DNA from: Martinezella rhizogenes
GTDB lineage: Bacteria; Pseudomonadota; Alphaproteobacteria; Rhizobiales; Rhizobiaceae
Length of the DNA: 64,000 bases
NCBI RefSeq assembly: GCF_007002745.1
Contig: NZ_SGNY01000001.1
Coordinates: 310,001 to 374,000, forward strand
Reading direction: 5' to 3'
In this document: positions 51,810 to 61,519 of the stretch, in pieces
How the letters are laid out: each line of letters starts with the position of its first letter
How positions within the stretch are numbered: the stretch's first letter is position 1
Program-made: the position numbers and the translations under genes
Notes under the pieces: model-generated
What the model was told of the DNA's origin: nothing
Databases searched by the model: none
The model's input: the letters and a program-made list of their open reading frames with translations, nothing else

Positions 51810-52568
51810 ATGGAAAACAAGGTTCAGGAAATGTCTGTCGCATCTCTTTCCGGTTGTGCGGAAAAGGGCGAGGGCGCTATTGTCCCGCACATGAAGATTC
51901 TTGTCATTGAAGACGACCTAGAGGCTGCGGCCTATATGACCAAGGCGTTCCGCGAAGCCGGGATCGTCGCCGATCACGCGAGCGACGGTGAGAGCGGCCT
52001 GTTCATGGGCTGCGAGAACGCCTACGACGTCATGGTGATCGACCGCATGTTGCCGCGCCGCGACGGGCTTTCCGTCATAAGCGAGCTGCGCCGTCGCGGC
52101 ATCGAGACGCCGGTTCTGATCCTCTCCGCGCTGGGGCAGGTGGATGACCGCGTCACCGGCCTGCGCGCCGGCGGCGATGATTATCTGCCGAAGCCCTATG
52201 CCTTTTCGGAATTGCTTGCCCGCATCGAAGTGCTGGGCCGCCGCAAGGGCAAGCCCGAGCAAGACATGGTCTACCGGGTCGGTGATCTCGAACTTGACCG
52301 CCTGTCGCATGATGTCCGTCGCGGCGGCAAGGAAATCCTGCTGCAGCCGCGCGAATTCCGCCTGCTGGAATATTTGATGAAAAATGCCGGCCAGGTGGTC
52401 ACCCGCACCATGCTCTTGGAAAACGTCTGGGATTATCATTTCGACCCGCAGACCAATGTTATCGACGTGCATGTCTCCCGTCTGCGCTCGAAGATCGAGA
52501 AGGACTTCGAGAAGCCGCTGCTGAAGACCATTCGCGGTGCCGGTTACATGATGAAGGACGAGGGCTGA
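51810..52568 (+). CDS. OmpR-family response regulator, degP-linked
   Basis: 252 residues from ATG 51810, chosen because GGAGG lies seven bases upstream; the conserved receiver starts at ATG 51891 (MKILVIEDDLEAAAYMTKAF), which lacks such a site and would give 225 residues. The receiver has the phospho-acceptor Asp in YDVMVIDRMLPRRDGLSVIS and Lys in DDYLPKPYAFSELLARIEVL. The winged helix follows (LQPREFRLLEYLMKNAGQVV, NVIDVHVSRLRSKIEKDFEK, IRGAGYMMKDEG). The kinase gene starts directly at its stop. It probably controls envelope functions given the link to degP, which is inferred. Confidence 0.9.
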   Translation: MENKVQEMSVASLSGCAEKGEGAIVPHMKILVIEDDLEAAAYMTKAFREAGIVADHASDGESGLFMGCENAYDVMVIDRMLPRRDGLSVISELRRRGIETPVLILSALGQVDDRVTGLRAGGDDYLPKPYAFSELLARIEVLGRRKGKPEQDMVYRVGDLELDRLSHDVRRGGKEILLQPREFRLLEYLMKNAGQVVTRTMLLENVWDYHFDPQTNVIDVHVSRLRSKIEKDFEKPLLKTIRGAGYMMKDEG

Positions 52569-53987
52569 TTGGCGAAAATGGCCCGCCTCAGAATATTGTT
52601 CCGGTCGACCGCGGTGCGCCTCTCGGCGCTCTATATCCTTTTATTCGCGCTCTGCGCCGCCTTTCTGGTCTTCTACGTCACCGCACTTTCCGAAAAGCTG
52701 CTGAACCAGCAGACGCGTGATGCCGTCTTGCAGGAAGTATCTGATGTGCAGCGCATCTATAATCGCGGCGGCATCAACCCGCTGCTCAGGATGATGGAGC
52801 GCCGCGCCCGCCAGCCGGGCGCGAGCCTTTACGTCATTGCCGGCCCGAACGGCGAAATCCTTGCCGGTAACGTTGCCTCCGTGCAGCCCGGTGTCTTCGA
52901 CAAGGAAGGCTGGACGGGCTTTCCCTTCCGTTACGAGCGTTATTCCGAAAGCGGCGACAGCGTGCAGCACCTCGCCACCGCCAATATTTTCCTGCTGGAT
53001 AATGGCCTGCGCATCCTGATCGGCCGCGACCTTGGCGAGCCGACCAAGTTCCGGGCGCTGGTGCGCAATGCGCTGATGGTGGCGCTGGCGATCATGAGCG
53101 GCGGCGCGCTGCTCATCTGGTTCGGCATCGGCCGCAATGCGCTGAAGCGCATCGATCGCATGTCGGCGGCGACCAAGAAGATCATGGCCGGTGATCTGTC
53201 GCAGCGCCTGCCGCAGGGCCGCTCGGGAGATGAGTTCGACCGGCTGTCCGGCTCGCTCAATGCCATGCTCGGCCGCATCGAAAAACTGAACGAGGGCCTG
53301 CGGCAGGTCTCCGACAATATCGCCCACGACCTGAAGACACCGCTGACCCGGCTGCGCAACAAGGCCGCCGCAGCACTTGACGACGATGACGAGACCAAAA
53401 GGCGCTCAGCGCTTGAGGGCATCATCGCTGAGTCCGATCAGCTCATCCGCACCTTCAACGCGCTGCTGATGATCTCCCGCGTCGAGGCCGGCTCGATCGC
53501 CGCTGAAATGACCGATGTGGACGTCTCGGCAATCGCCGCAGACAGCGCCGAACTTTACGAGCCGGTGGCCGAAGATGCCGGCCTTGTGCTGGAAACCCAG
53601 ATAGAGCCCGGACTTTCGGTGCAGGGCAACCGCGAACTGATCGGCCAGGCGCTGTCGAACCTCATCGACAACGCCATGAAATATGCCTGTGAAAGCGAAG
53701 GCGACAAAAAGCTCGTCATTCGTCTGGCGAGAGAAGAAGAAGCAATCGTGCTTTCCGTCGCCGATAATGGCCCCGGCATTCCCGCCGACAAGCGCGGCGA
53801 GGTGCTGAAACGTTTCGTGCGGCTGGATGAAAGCCGTTCCAAACCGGGCACCGGCCTTGGCCTCTCCCTGGTGGAGGCCGTGATGGAACTGCATGGCGGA
53901 TCGCTGCTGCTGTCCGACACCGATGCGTCGAATGCCGCCTGCCCGGGGCTGACAGTTTCGATGGTATTTCCCGTCTCAAAACCATAA
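52569..53987 (+). CDS. Sensor histidine kinase partner of the degP-linked regulator
   Basis: 472 residues starting at TTG 52569, directly after the regulator stop. TM1 (about 17-40, LSALYILLFALCAAFLVFYV), a periplasmic sensor of about 125 residues, TM2 (about 169-190, MVALAIMSGGALLIWFGIG), HAMP, then the phosphoacceptor VSDNIAHDLKTPLTRLRNKA (His about residue 255), N box IGQALSNLIDNAMKYA and G boxes VADNGPGIPADKRG and GTGLGLSLVEAV. The HDLKTPL type is that of EnvZ/CpxA-like kinases. The signal is unknown. Confidence 0.92.
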   Translation: MAKMARLRILFRSTAVRLSALYILLFALCAAFLVFYVTALSEKLLNQQTRDAVLQEVSDVQRIYNRGGINPLLRMMERRARQPGASLYVIAGPNGEILAGNVASVQPGVFDKEGWTGFPFRYERYSESGDSVQHLATANIFLLDNGLRILIGRDLGEPTKFRALVRNALMVALAIMSGGALLIWFGIGRNALKRIDRMSAATKKIMAGDLSQRLPQGRSGDEFDRLSGSLNAMLGRIEKLNEGLRQVSDNIAHDLKTPLTRLRNKAAAALDDDDETKRRSALEGIIAESDQLIRTFNALLMISRVEAGSIAAEMTDVDVSAIAADSAELYEPVAEDAGLVLETQIEPGLSVQGNRELIGQALSNLIDNAMKYACESEGDKKLVIRLAREEEAIVLSVADNGPGIPADKRGEVLKRFVRLDESRSKPGTGLGLSLVEAVMELHGGSLLLSDTDASNAACPGLTVSMVFPVSKP

Positions 53988-54184
53988 GCCAAGCCATACG
54001 GCGATCTCGTCGCTGCAAGCGATGGCGTTGCCTTGCGTCAGCGCGGGTAACGGTTAGGCGGATCACCGAAATTTGCGCAGACATTCTTTCCCGGTCGGAA
54101 AAATAGCTCCCATCCGAGATTGAATTGACAGGTGATCGGAAGAATATTCATGGGGATGATTGCTGCACTTTATGCGTCGGTCTG

Positions 54185-54640
54185 ATGGCGATCGACAAGA
54201 GGACTTGGCGACAGATGGCAGGCACCACTCCCACAGCCAGCGACCGGCATCGCCCGGTCATTCTGTTCGATGCCGAATGTGTGCTGTGTTCCGTGAATGC
54301 GCAGTTTGTGCTGCGGCACGATAAGGCAGGGTACTTCCGGCTGGCGTCGATGCAGGGAGAGGTCGGCGCGGAAATCTATCGGCGTCATGGCATTGACCCC
54401 ACCAATCCGGCAAGCATGCTGGTCGTCGAAGGCGACAGGGTGCGGCAGGACAGCGACGCGGTGCTGAGCATCTATGAGGCGCTTGGCATGCCGTGGCGGC
54501 TTGTTGCCATAATGCGCGTCATTCCCGCCTCCTTACGCGATCCCCTTTATCGCTTCGTTGCACGCAATCGCTACCGGTGGTTTGGAAAGCGTGAGCAATG
54601 CTGGGTAGCGCCGCCGGAATACAGGGACAGGATCCTTTAA
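54185..54640 (+). CDS. DCC-family (DUF393) thiol-disulfide oxidoreductase-like protein
   Basis: About 151 residues from ATG 54185 (ATG 54215 and the open frame from 54125 are alternatives). The family motif is VILFDAECVLCSVNAQFVLR, the DxxCxxC of the DCC family, followed by FRLASMQGEVGAEIY and DPLYRFVARNRYRWFGKREQ with the terminal CWV. These proteins share a thioredoxin-like motif; a redox role is presumed. It stands alone between the two-component pair and the convergent outer membrane protein gene. Confidence 0.82.
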   Translation: MAIDKRTWRQMAGTTPTASDRHRPVILFDAECVLCSVNAQFVLRHDKAGYFRLASMQGEVGAEIYRRHGIDPTNPASMLVVEGDRVRQDSDAVLSIYEALGMPWRLVAIMRVIPASLRDPLYRFVARNRYRWFGKREQCWVAPPEYRDRIL

Positions 54641-54734
54641 CCGGGTTGATGGCAGGTGGACGCTCGACGTTCGGACGGATGCGCGACCATATTGGGGATG
54701 TGGTCGCGCGCCCTCGTAGATGGGTCGCCCCAAC

Positions 54735-55592
54735 TCAGAACGTATAGGCCACGCCCACCATCGCAAATGGCTGTATGTCCTTTTTCACCACCGGGCTGTC
54801 CTTGGCGTCGCCCAAGAGAAAACCGACGCCGCCGGTCCCGGTGATCGTCCAGTTCTCCGTAATCAAGTAGGAGACCGAGGCGCTGGCGTCGATGCGTTTG
54901 AAGCCGGCTTTGGCGTCGTAGCGGCGCAGGCCGGAGCGGGCCGATTGCGCCGAGGTGACGCCGAAATAGGATTTCATGTGGTTGTCATCCGCCCAGGTGG
55001 CGGAGAGGTCTGCGCCGAGAATGAACTGGTCGACCTTGTGCGAGACGCTGGCGCCGACGGTGGCGGTCAGGCCTTCGCTGCCGCCAATGGTCTTGTCCAC
55101 CTTGGCGTAGATTTCGAACGGGTCCATGCCGTAGGCGATGACGCCGCCGACCACGCCGCCGGCCTTGATGTCGCCCATCCCGCGCAGGTTCTTCCTGTCG
55201 TCCTTTTCCTTGCGACCGCCTTCCCAGCCGCCCTTGATGCCCAGTCTGAAACCGTTCTGGTTCAGAACATTAACGGTGACACCGCTGAAATCGATGCTCA
55301 GCGTATCGCCATATTGCACGGAAACCAGGGGTACGGCGCCGGCTTCCAGCTTGTCGGAGCCTTCATATTTGGGGGCATAGGCCGCGCCGACGCCGAGCGT
55401 GATCTTCCAGTCGCTGGAGCTGCTGTAGCGGGCATTGTCGAAATTGCCCTGCGGATCGGCGAGCCTGTCCGATTTGCCGATATCGGCGGCAGAAGCGGGC
55501 GTGGAAATGATCTGCGCCATGGGCAGTGCTGTCAGGCACAATGCCATCGCACGCAGGTTCTTTTGCCATTTCACCGTAAAAAATTGTTTCAT
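54735..55592 (-). CDS. MipA/OmpV-family outer membrane protein
   Basis: 285 residues from ATG 55592 (ATG 55598 is also possible; an open frame runs to 55742). The signal peptide ends at PASAADIG (about residue 36). The mature protein is an outer membrane beta-barrel with amphipathic strands: SDWKITLGVGAAYAPKYEGS, RLGIKGGWEGGRKEKDDRKN, DQFILGADLSATWADDNHMK, and a final strand that ends in VGVAYTF, with the C-terminal aromatic typical of barrel proteins. MipA is a murein-synthesis scaffold in E. coli, whereas OmpV-type proteins have other roles; neither can be chosen here. Confidence 0.88.
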   Translation of the reverse strand: MKQFFTVKWQKNLRAMALCLTALPMAQIISTPASAADIGKSDRLADPQGNFDNARYSSSSDWKITLGVGAAYAPKYEGSDKLEAGAVPLVSVQYGDTLSIDFSGVTVNVLNQNGFRLGIKGGWEGGRKEKDDRKNLRGMGDIKAGGVVGGVIAYGMDPFEIYAKVDKTIGGSEGLTATVGASVSHKVDQFILGADLSATWADDNHMKSYFGVTSAQSARSGLRRYDAKAGFKRIDASASVSYLITENWTITGTGGVGFLLGDAKDSPVVKKDIQPFAMVGVAYTF

Positions 55593-55919
55593 GATCATAT
55601 CCGTTGCAGCATCGAGCGTTGGAAAACCGGGGAGTCGGGTTTCGTTGAGGAGGACGCTACGCGGGCACAGTTGCGGAGACATTACGTGGTGCCGGGACTT
55701 GCACTTCGGAGCGAAAAACCGGGGCGCGGCCTTGGAAAACATCGCCGGAAACGGTTTTCCTCATCGCAAAGCGCCTCGCATTTGTTACAACGCCAAGTCT
55801 ATGCGCCCGAAGGCTTCGGCAGAGGATGGCGGCGGAACGGTTTGCGGGGAGCGGCCCGTTCCTGAAAATGCTGCAGGCGGAAGAGCGTGGATGAGAAAGC
55901 GGCAAGAGGGAGAGAGACA
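55593..55919. other. 327-bp gap between the outer membrane protein and glnE genes
   Basis: A divergent intergenic region. It contains a GC-poorer stretch from 55760 to 55800 (CATCGCAAAGCG and CATTTGTTACAACG) and no recognisable repeat, ORF with a ribosome site, or EcfG/CtrA/FNR match. It presumably holds the promoters of both genes. Nothing more can be supported. Confidence 0.4.
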
Positions 55920-58889
55920 GTGACGAAACCCCAAAACGCCGAAAGGCGGCTGAGCGAGGTTCTGCCGGGCGTGATCCGCCCCTATACGCAGACGGAACTG
56001 AAATCCGTTCTTTCAACGCTGAAGGACATCGGCAAGGTTGAGCCGGCGGTGGCGGCGTTGCTGGCGGACGAAAGCCCGCTTAAGGATTTTATCGCTGCGG
56101 CCTTCACCCTGTCACCCTATCTGCGCGACATGGCGGCGGCGGATGAGGGGCTGCTGACGCTGGCGATTTCCAAACCGCTGACGCCGCTGCTCACCGATCT
56201 CGTTCGTGACGCGCGCGATTGCTGGAAACCCGGGCAGGAAGGCGGCTTACCCGTCGAAAACGAGGTGATGTCGCGGCTGAGAATCGCCAAGCGGCGGCTC
56301 TCCTTCGTCGCGGCGCTTGCCGATCTGGCGCGCATCTTCACCGCCCGCGATACGACACGCTGGCTGAGCGAGATGGCGGATGCATCGCTTTCCGCCGCCA
56401 TCGATCACCTGCTGCTTTCCGCCCATGAGAGCGGCAAGCTGAAACTGAAGAACGTCGCCGCGCCGAGCGAAGGCTCCGGCCTGATCGTGCTCGGCATGGG
56501 CAAGCTCGGCGCGCGCGAACTCAACTATTCCTCCGATATTGATGCCGTGGTGTTCTTCGAACCCTCGGCTGGCATCATGGACGACCCCTATGATGCCACG
56601 GAGAATTTCGGCCGCATGATGCGCCGTCTTGTGCGTATCATGCAGGAGCGTACGGCGGATGGTTATGTCTTCCGCACCGATCTCAGGCTGCGTCCCGATC
56701 CCGGTTCGACGCCGCTTGCCATTCCCGTGGAAGCGGCGCTGCTTTATTACGAGGGCAGGGGCCAGAACTGGGAGCGCGCCGCCTATATCAAGGCGCGGCC
56801 GGTGGCCGGCGACATCAAGGCGGGTGAGAATTTCCTGCGTGAGCTGACGCCTTTCATTTTCCGCAAATATCTCGATTATGCGGCGATTGCCGATATCCAC
56901 TCCATCAAGCGGCAAATCCATGCGCATAAGGGCCACGGCGCCATTGCGGTGAAGGGCCACAACGTCAAGCTCGGGCGCGGCGGCATTCGCGAAATCGAGT
57001 TCTTCGCCCAGACGCAGCAGCTTATCGCCGGCGGTCGCATGCCGCCGCTTCGTGTGCGGGCGACGGAGGAGGCGCTTGCGGCGCTGACGGAAGCGAAATG
57101 GATCGATGCCGAAACGCGTGACAGCCTGACGGAAGCCTATTGGTTCCTGCGCGAAGTGGAGCATCGCATCCAGATGGTGCGCGACGAGCAGACTCATGTG
57201 CTGCCGGACACCGAAGCCGAACTGAAGCGCATCGCCTTCATGCTCGGTTTTGCCGATACCAAGTCCTTTTCCGAGAAGCTGGAGGAGGTGCTGCGGCTGG
57301 TGGAGCGCCGTTATTCGGCGTTGTTCGAGCAGGAGACGAAACTGTCAGGCGAGGCCGGCAATCTGGTCTTCACCGGCCAGAAGGACGATCCCGATACGTT
57401 AAAGACGCTCTCCACGCTGGGCTTCGAGCGGCCGGAGGATATTTCCCGCGTCATCCGCACCTGGCACAATGGCCGCTACCGGGCGACACAATCGGTGGAG
57501 GCGCGCGAGCGGCTGACGGAACTGACGCCGGACCTGCTGCGGGCCTTCGGCGAAAGCAAAAGGGCCGATGAGGCGTTGCTGCGCTTCGACAATTTCCTCT
57601 CCGGCCTGCCGGCTGGCATCCAGCTGTTTTCGCTGCTTGGCAACAATCCGGCGCTTCTGTCGCTCCTGGTAACGATCATGTCTTCGGCCCCGCGTCTTGC
57701 CGAAATCATCGCCGCCCGCCCGCATGTCTTCGACGGCATGCTGGACCCGGCGCTGATGAGCGACGTGCCGACGCGCGAATATCTCGCTCACCGCATGGGC
57801 AATTTCCTCTCCAATGCCCGCCATTACGAGGATATTCTCGACCGGCTGCGCATCTTCGCCGCCGAACAGCGGTTTCTGATCGGGGTGCGGCTCTTGACCG
57901 GCGCGATCCGTGGCGAGGTCGCCGCCCGCGCTTTCACCCATCTTGCCGATCTGGTGATAGAGGCGGCGCTGAATGCCGTGCTGGCGGAAATGGAAGCGGC
58001 GCATGGGCCTTATCCCGGCGGCCGTGTCGCCGTCATGGGCATGGGCAAGCTTGGCTCCTTCGAACTCACCGCCGGTTCTGATGTCGATCTCATCCTGCTT
58101 TACGATTATGACGATGCCGCCCAGGAATCCACGGGCGTTAAACCGCTTGATGTTGTGCGGTATTTCACCCGCGTCACCCAGAGGCTTATCGCGGCACTGT
58201 CTGCCCCGACGGCGGAAGGTGTGCTTTACGAGGTGGACATGCGGCTGCGCCCCTCCGGCAACAAGGGGCCGGTGGCGACGCGTATTTCCGCCTTCGAGAA
58301 ATACCAGCGCGAGGAAGCCTGGACCTGGGAGCACATGGCGCTTTCCCGCGCCCGGCTGATCTGCGGCGAAACCTCGCTGATGGAAGACGCGCGCCGCATC
58401 ATCGCCTCCATCCTTTCGCAGAAGCGCGACGTGGCCAAGGTTTCCGCCGATGTGCTGGAAATGCGAAACCTCATCGAGCAGGAGAAGCCACCGGAGAATA
58501 TCTGGGACTTCAAGCTTATCAATGGCGGTTTGGTTGATCTGGAATTCATCACCCAATACCTGGCGCTGGTCGGCCCCGTAAAAGGCCTTGCCCCTCATGA
58601 GCCGGGCCGTAACACGGCCGAGGCGCTGCAGGTGCTGGCCGCACCCGTCATGGAGCCGCAGGCGTTCGACGACTGCATGGCGGCGATGGGGCTCTATACC
58701 GAAATCTCGCAGATCGTGCGGCTGTGTATAGACGGCGCCTTCAATCCGAAGGAAGCGCCGGCCGGATTGACCGACCTCGTCTGCCGGGCGGGGGATTGCC
58801 CTGACATTGCGACGCTGGAGGGTGAGGTGAAGCGGCTGGCGAAAGCGGTGCGGAAGGTGTTTGTGGGGACGGTGAAGAATGGGGGGTAG
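55920..58889 (+). CDS. glnE: Glutamine synthetase adenylyltransferase/deadenylase GlnE
   Basis: 989 residues from GTG 55920 behind AGGGAGAGA (GTG 55887 is an alternative). Two nucleotidyltransferase domains are seen: N-terminal deadenylase (GMGKLGARELNYSSDIDAVV, about 193-212) and C-terminal adenylyltransferase (GMGKLGSFELTAGSDVDLIL, about 703-722), each with the GMGKLG-x(8,9)-SD(I/V)D signature. Between them lies the PII/GlnB-responsive region, and DLRLRPDPGSTPLAIPVEAA and DMRLRPSGNKGPVATRISAF follow each domain. It adds or removes AMP on glutamine synthetase according to nitrogen state. The gene is adjacent to pleC, as in S. meliloti. Confidence 0.97.
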   Translation: MTKPQNAERRLSEVLPGVIRPYTQTELKSVLSTLKDIGKVEPAVAALLADESPLKDFIAAAFTLSPYLRDMAAADEGLLTLAISKPLTPLLTDLVRDARDCWKPGQEGGLPVENEVMSRLRIAKRRLSFVAALADLARIFTARDTTRWLSEMADASLSAAIDHLLLSAHESGKLKLKNVAAPSEGSGLIVLGMGKLGARELNYSSDIDAVVFFEPSAGIMDDPYDATENFGRMMRRLVRIMQERTADGYVFRTDLRLRPDPGSTPLAIPVEAALLYYEGRGQNWERAAYIKARPVAGDIKAGENFLRELTPFIFRKYLDYAAIADIHSIKRQIHAHKGHGAIAVKGHNVKLGRGGIREIEFFAQTQQLIAGGRMPPLRVRATEEALAALTEAKWIDAETRDSLTEAYWFLREVEHRIQMVRDEQTHVLPDTEAELKRIAFMLGFADTKSFSEKLEEVLRLVERRYSALFEQETKLSGEAGNLVFTGQKDDPDTLKTLSTLGFERPEDISRVIRTWHNGRYRATQSVEARERLTELTPDLLRAFGESKRADEALLRFDNFLSGLPAGIQLFSLLGNNPALLSLLVTIMSSAPRLAEIIAARPHVFDGMLDPALMSDVPTREYLAHRMGNFLSNARHYEDILDRLRIFAAEQRFLIGVRLLTGAIRGEVAARAFTHLADLVIEAALNAVLAEMEAAHGPYPGGRVAVMGMGKLGSFELTAGSDVDLILLYDYDDAAQESTGVKPLDVVRYFTRVTQRLIAALSAPTAEGVLYEVDMRLRPSGNKGPVATRISAFEKYQREEAWTWEHMALSRARLICGETSLMEDARRIIASILSQKRDVAKVSADVLEMRNLIEQEKPPENIWDFKLINGGLVDLEFITQYLALVGPVKGLAPHEPGRNTAEALQVLAAPVMEPQAFDDCMAAMGLYTEISQIVRLCIDGAFNPKEAPAGLTDLVCRAGDCPDIATLEGEVKRLAKAVRKVFVGTVKNGG

Positions 58890-58900
58890 GGTTGGTGGGT

Positions 58901-59067
58901 GAGGCTTCACCCCCCTCTGCCCTGCCGGGCATCTCCCCCTCAAGGGGGGAGATTAGCTAGAAGGATGCTCCCCGGCAAATTCGCAACGTTTGAGATGATC
59001 GAGCGATTGCAGCTGGTCGATCTCCCTCCTTGTGGGGGAGATGCCCGGCAGGGCAGAGGGGGGTATG
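58901..59067. repeat. RIME-type palindromic repeat, family B, copy 2
   Basis: About 167 bp with the same ends as 2954-3120 (TTCACCCCCCTCTGCCCTGC on the left, GGGCAGAGGGGGGTATGG on the right) and inner arms CATCTCCCCCTCAAGGGGGG and TCCCTCCTTGTGGGGGAGAT. It lies between the convergent glnE and pleC genes and may end both transcripts. Confidence 0.87.
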
Positions 59068-59088
59068 GCACCCACCAATATTACCCAA

Positions 59089-61425
59089 TCAATGCACCGT
59101 CCCGCAATGCCCCGCCACATGCGGAATAATAATCGTCACCACCGTGCCGCGACCCTCACACGAGCGGATCTTCATCGTCCCCCCATGCAGCTTCACGAGC
59201 GAGCGGGAAATGGCAAGCCCAAGGCCTGAGCCGCCCTGGCTCTTGGCATATTGGCTCTGCACCTGCTCAAAGGGTTGGCCGATCTTTTCCAAAGCCTGGG
59301 TGGGAATGCCGATGCCGGTATCGGCGATGGTGAGGATCATCGCGGCCTCGTGCACATGGGTGCGCAGCGCGATGCGACCGCCATCACCGGTGAATTTCAC
59401 AGCGTTTGACAGCAGGTTGAGCATGATCTGCTTCATGGCGCGGCGGTCGCCCTGCATCGTCAGCCCGGCGCAGACCTTCTGCTGCACGGTGATGTTCTTC
59501 TGTTCAGCCTGAATGGCGGTCAGACGCAGGGTTTCCTCGATCAGCGGCGCGAGATCGATGGTCTCGCGGTTGATGCGCATATGGCCCGCCTCGATCTTCG
59601 ACATGTCGAGAATATCGTTGATGACATTCAAGAGGTGCTTGCCGCTGTCATGGATATCGCGGGCATATTCGGAATATTTCGGCGAACCGACCGGCCCGAA
59701 CATCTCGTTTTGCAGGATTTCGGAAAAGCCGAGAATGGCGTTGAGCGGCGTGCGCAGCTCATGGCTCATATTGGCGAGGAATTCGGATTTCGCCCGGTTG
59801 GCGGCCTGGGCGCGCTCTTTTTCGGCAAGGTAATTGGCGTTGGCGTCGGAAAGCTCGGTCTTCTGCCGCTCCAGCTTGTGCTGTGAGGCGGAGAGGTCGC
59901 CGATGGTCGCCATCAGCCGGCGCTCGGAATCGCGCAGCCGTTCCTGATGGCGCTTGAGCAACGTGATGTCGGTGCCGACGGAAACGAGGCCGCCATCATG
60001 GGTGCGGCGCTCATTGATCTGCAGCCAGCGCTCGTCGGCCAGCTGCACTTCCGTGGTGCGCGATAGACCGGACTGGTCGGCATCGGCAACGCGACGCTCC
60101 ACCACGGGGCGGGCTGCGGCCGCATGCACGGTGCTTTTTTCGGTGCCGGCCACCAGCACGCTGTCAGGCAGGCCATAGGCCTTCTGATAGTGGGTGTTGC
60201 ACATCACCAGACGGTCATTCTTGTCCCATAGCACGAAGGCTTCCGAGGTGGATTCGATCGCGTCGGCAAGACGCTGGTCGGCCTCGGCGTAACGCTGGGC
60301 GAGGCGGTGCTGTTCGGTGACGTCCATGGCGATGCCGATGACACGCGGACCGTTATTGGTGCGGATGACCTGGGCGCGGGCGCGCAGCCAGACATAATGG
60401 CCCTTGGCGTGGCGCATGCGGAAAATCTGGTCGATCTGGCGCAGATTGCCGCAACCGACGGCGCGGGCCAGTTCATAGAGATTGCCGTCTTCGGAATGCA
60501 TCATTCGGGCGGCATCGGAAAAGGACAGTGGTGCAGCCTTGGGCGGCATGCCCAGAATTTCGTAAAGCGAACCGGACCAGAACATGCGGCGTGAGGAAAG
60601 ATCGAAATCCCACAACCCGCAGCGGCCGCGCGACAGCGCCGTTTCCACCCGCAGGTTGGATTCGGCGAAGATGTCGTCGGCATCGCGGGCGCGCTTCACC
60701 TGCATGTAATAGGCGTAGAGCACCACGAGCAGGATCGAGGAAATGCCGGCAAACAGCGTGACGTTCATGGCGATTTCGCTGCGCCAGAAGGAGCGGATCG
60801 GCTGCAGCGAACGCGCCGCGATGACCATCGCGCCATCATCGCCGAAGGGGATCATCGTCGCGTAATGCTGCTGGCCGTCAATATTGGTCTCGATGGTGCC
60901 GGGTGCGCCGGGAAAACGCTGCACGATGGCGATTTCCGGAAGCAAAGCGGGAAGCGACGTGCCGATATAAAGCATTGCTTCCTTGCCGGCGCCGGCAAAA
61001 ATCCGGCCATTGCTGCCTGAGAGCAGCACGATGGTGCCATCGGCAAGACTGCCCGATGGCAGCGCCGAAACGAGGCTTGCTTCCGCGCGGGCGCGGTCCT
61101 GCGCGGGAAAGACGGTGCCGTTGTTGAGAAGCGCTGCCTTGGCGGTCAGCGCCGTCAGCGCCGTGGAATGGCGGGCGGCCTCTTCCATGCGGCTATATTC
61201 CGCGACGATGCCGAGCATGCGCGAGGCCGCGACGACGACCAGAAAGGCGAGGATGAGAATGGGTATCAGCCGCTTCAGCAGCGTCTCGACCTGCGGCGCC
61301 GGGCGGTCGGAGCCATTCATCAAACCCATCAGGTCGCTGGAGAGCTTCTCGCCCCAGGCCGCAAGATCAGAAAATTTGGCATACGGCCGCTCATCGCCCG
61401 CAGTCGCCCGCCGCACGTTCGTCAT
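59089..61425 (-). CDS. pleC: PleC/PdhS-family cell-cycle sensor histidine kinase
   Basis: A 778-residue kinase. TM1 at about 50-73 (LIPILILAFLVVVAASRMLG), a periplasmic region of about 140 residues, TM2 at about 220-242 (VTLFAGISSILLVVLYAYYM), two PAS domains (about 260-385 and 395-505), then the phosphoacceptor FLANMSHELRTPLNAILGFS (His about residue 550), N box IMLNLLSNAVKFTGDGG and G boxes TIADTGIGIPTQALEKIG and GGSGLGLAISRSLVKLHGG. The HELRTPLNAI motif and the glnE neighbour match the alphaproteobacterial PleC/DivJ kinases that act on DivK and PleD to set cell polarity. A CtrA box and GANTC sites lie upstream. Confidence 0.87.
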   Translation of the reverse strand: MTNVRRATAGDERPYAKFSDLAAWGEKLSSDLMGLMNGSDRPAPQVETLLKRLIPILILAFLVVVAASRMLGIVAEYSRMEEAARHSTALTALTAKAALLNNGTVFPAQDRARAEASLVSALPSGSLADGTIVLLSGSNGRIFAGAGKEAMLYIGTSLPALLPEIAIVQRFPGAPGTIETNIDGQQHYATMIPFGDDGAMVIAARSLQPIRSFWRSEIAMNVTLFAGISSILLVVLYAYYMQVKRARDADDIFAESNLRVETALSRGRCGLWDFDLSSRRMFWSGSLYEILGMPPKAAPLSFSDAARMMHSEDGNLYELARAVGCGNLRQIDQIFRMRHAKGHYVWLRARAQVIRTNNGPRVIGIAMDVTEQHRLAQRYAEADQRLADAIESTSEAFVLWDKNDRLVMCNTHYQKAYGLPDSVLVAGTEKSTVHAAAARPVVERRVADADQSGLSRTTEVQLADERWLQINERRTHDGGLVSVGTDITLLKRHQERLRDSERRLMATIGDLSASQHKLERQKTELSDANANYLAEKERAQAANRAKSEFLANMSHELRTPLNAILGFSEILQNEMFGPVGSPKYSEYARDIHDSGKHLLNVINDILDMSKIEAGHMRINRETIDLAPLIEETLRLTAIQAEQKNITVQQKVCAGLTMQGDRRAMKQIMLNLLSNAVKFTGDGGRIALRTHVHEAAMILTIADTGIGIPTQALEKIGQPFEQVQSQYAKSQGGSGLGLAISRSLVKLHGGTMKIRSCEGRGTVVTIIIPHVAGHCGTVH

Positions 61426-61450
61426 TGTCCCGCCTTTGTGATGTCCCCAT

Positions 61451-61499
61451 GATTCGAAGCGCCGCCGCTCGAATATGGCTAGTGAATCAAATGCGATTC
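61451..61499 (-). promoter_or_regulatory. Three CcrM (GANTC) methylation sites upstream of pleC
   Basis: GATTC at 61451-61455, GAATC at 61484-61488 and GATTC at 61495-61499 lie within 49 bp, upstream of the pleC start at 61425. CcrM methylates GANTC and couples such promoters to replication in alphaproteobacteria. Confidence 0.65.
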
Positions 61500-61519
61500 G
61501 CCCTGTCCAGAGGCAAAAG

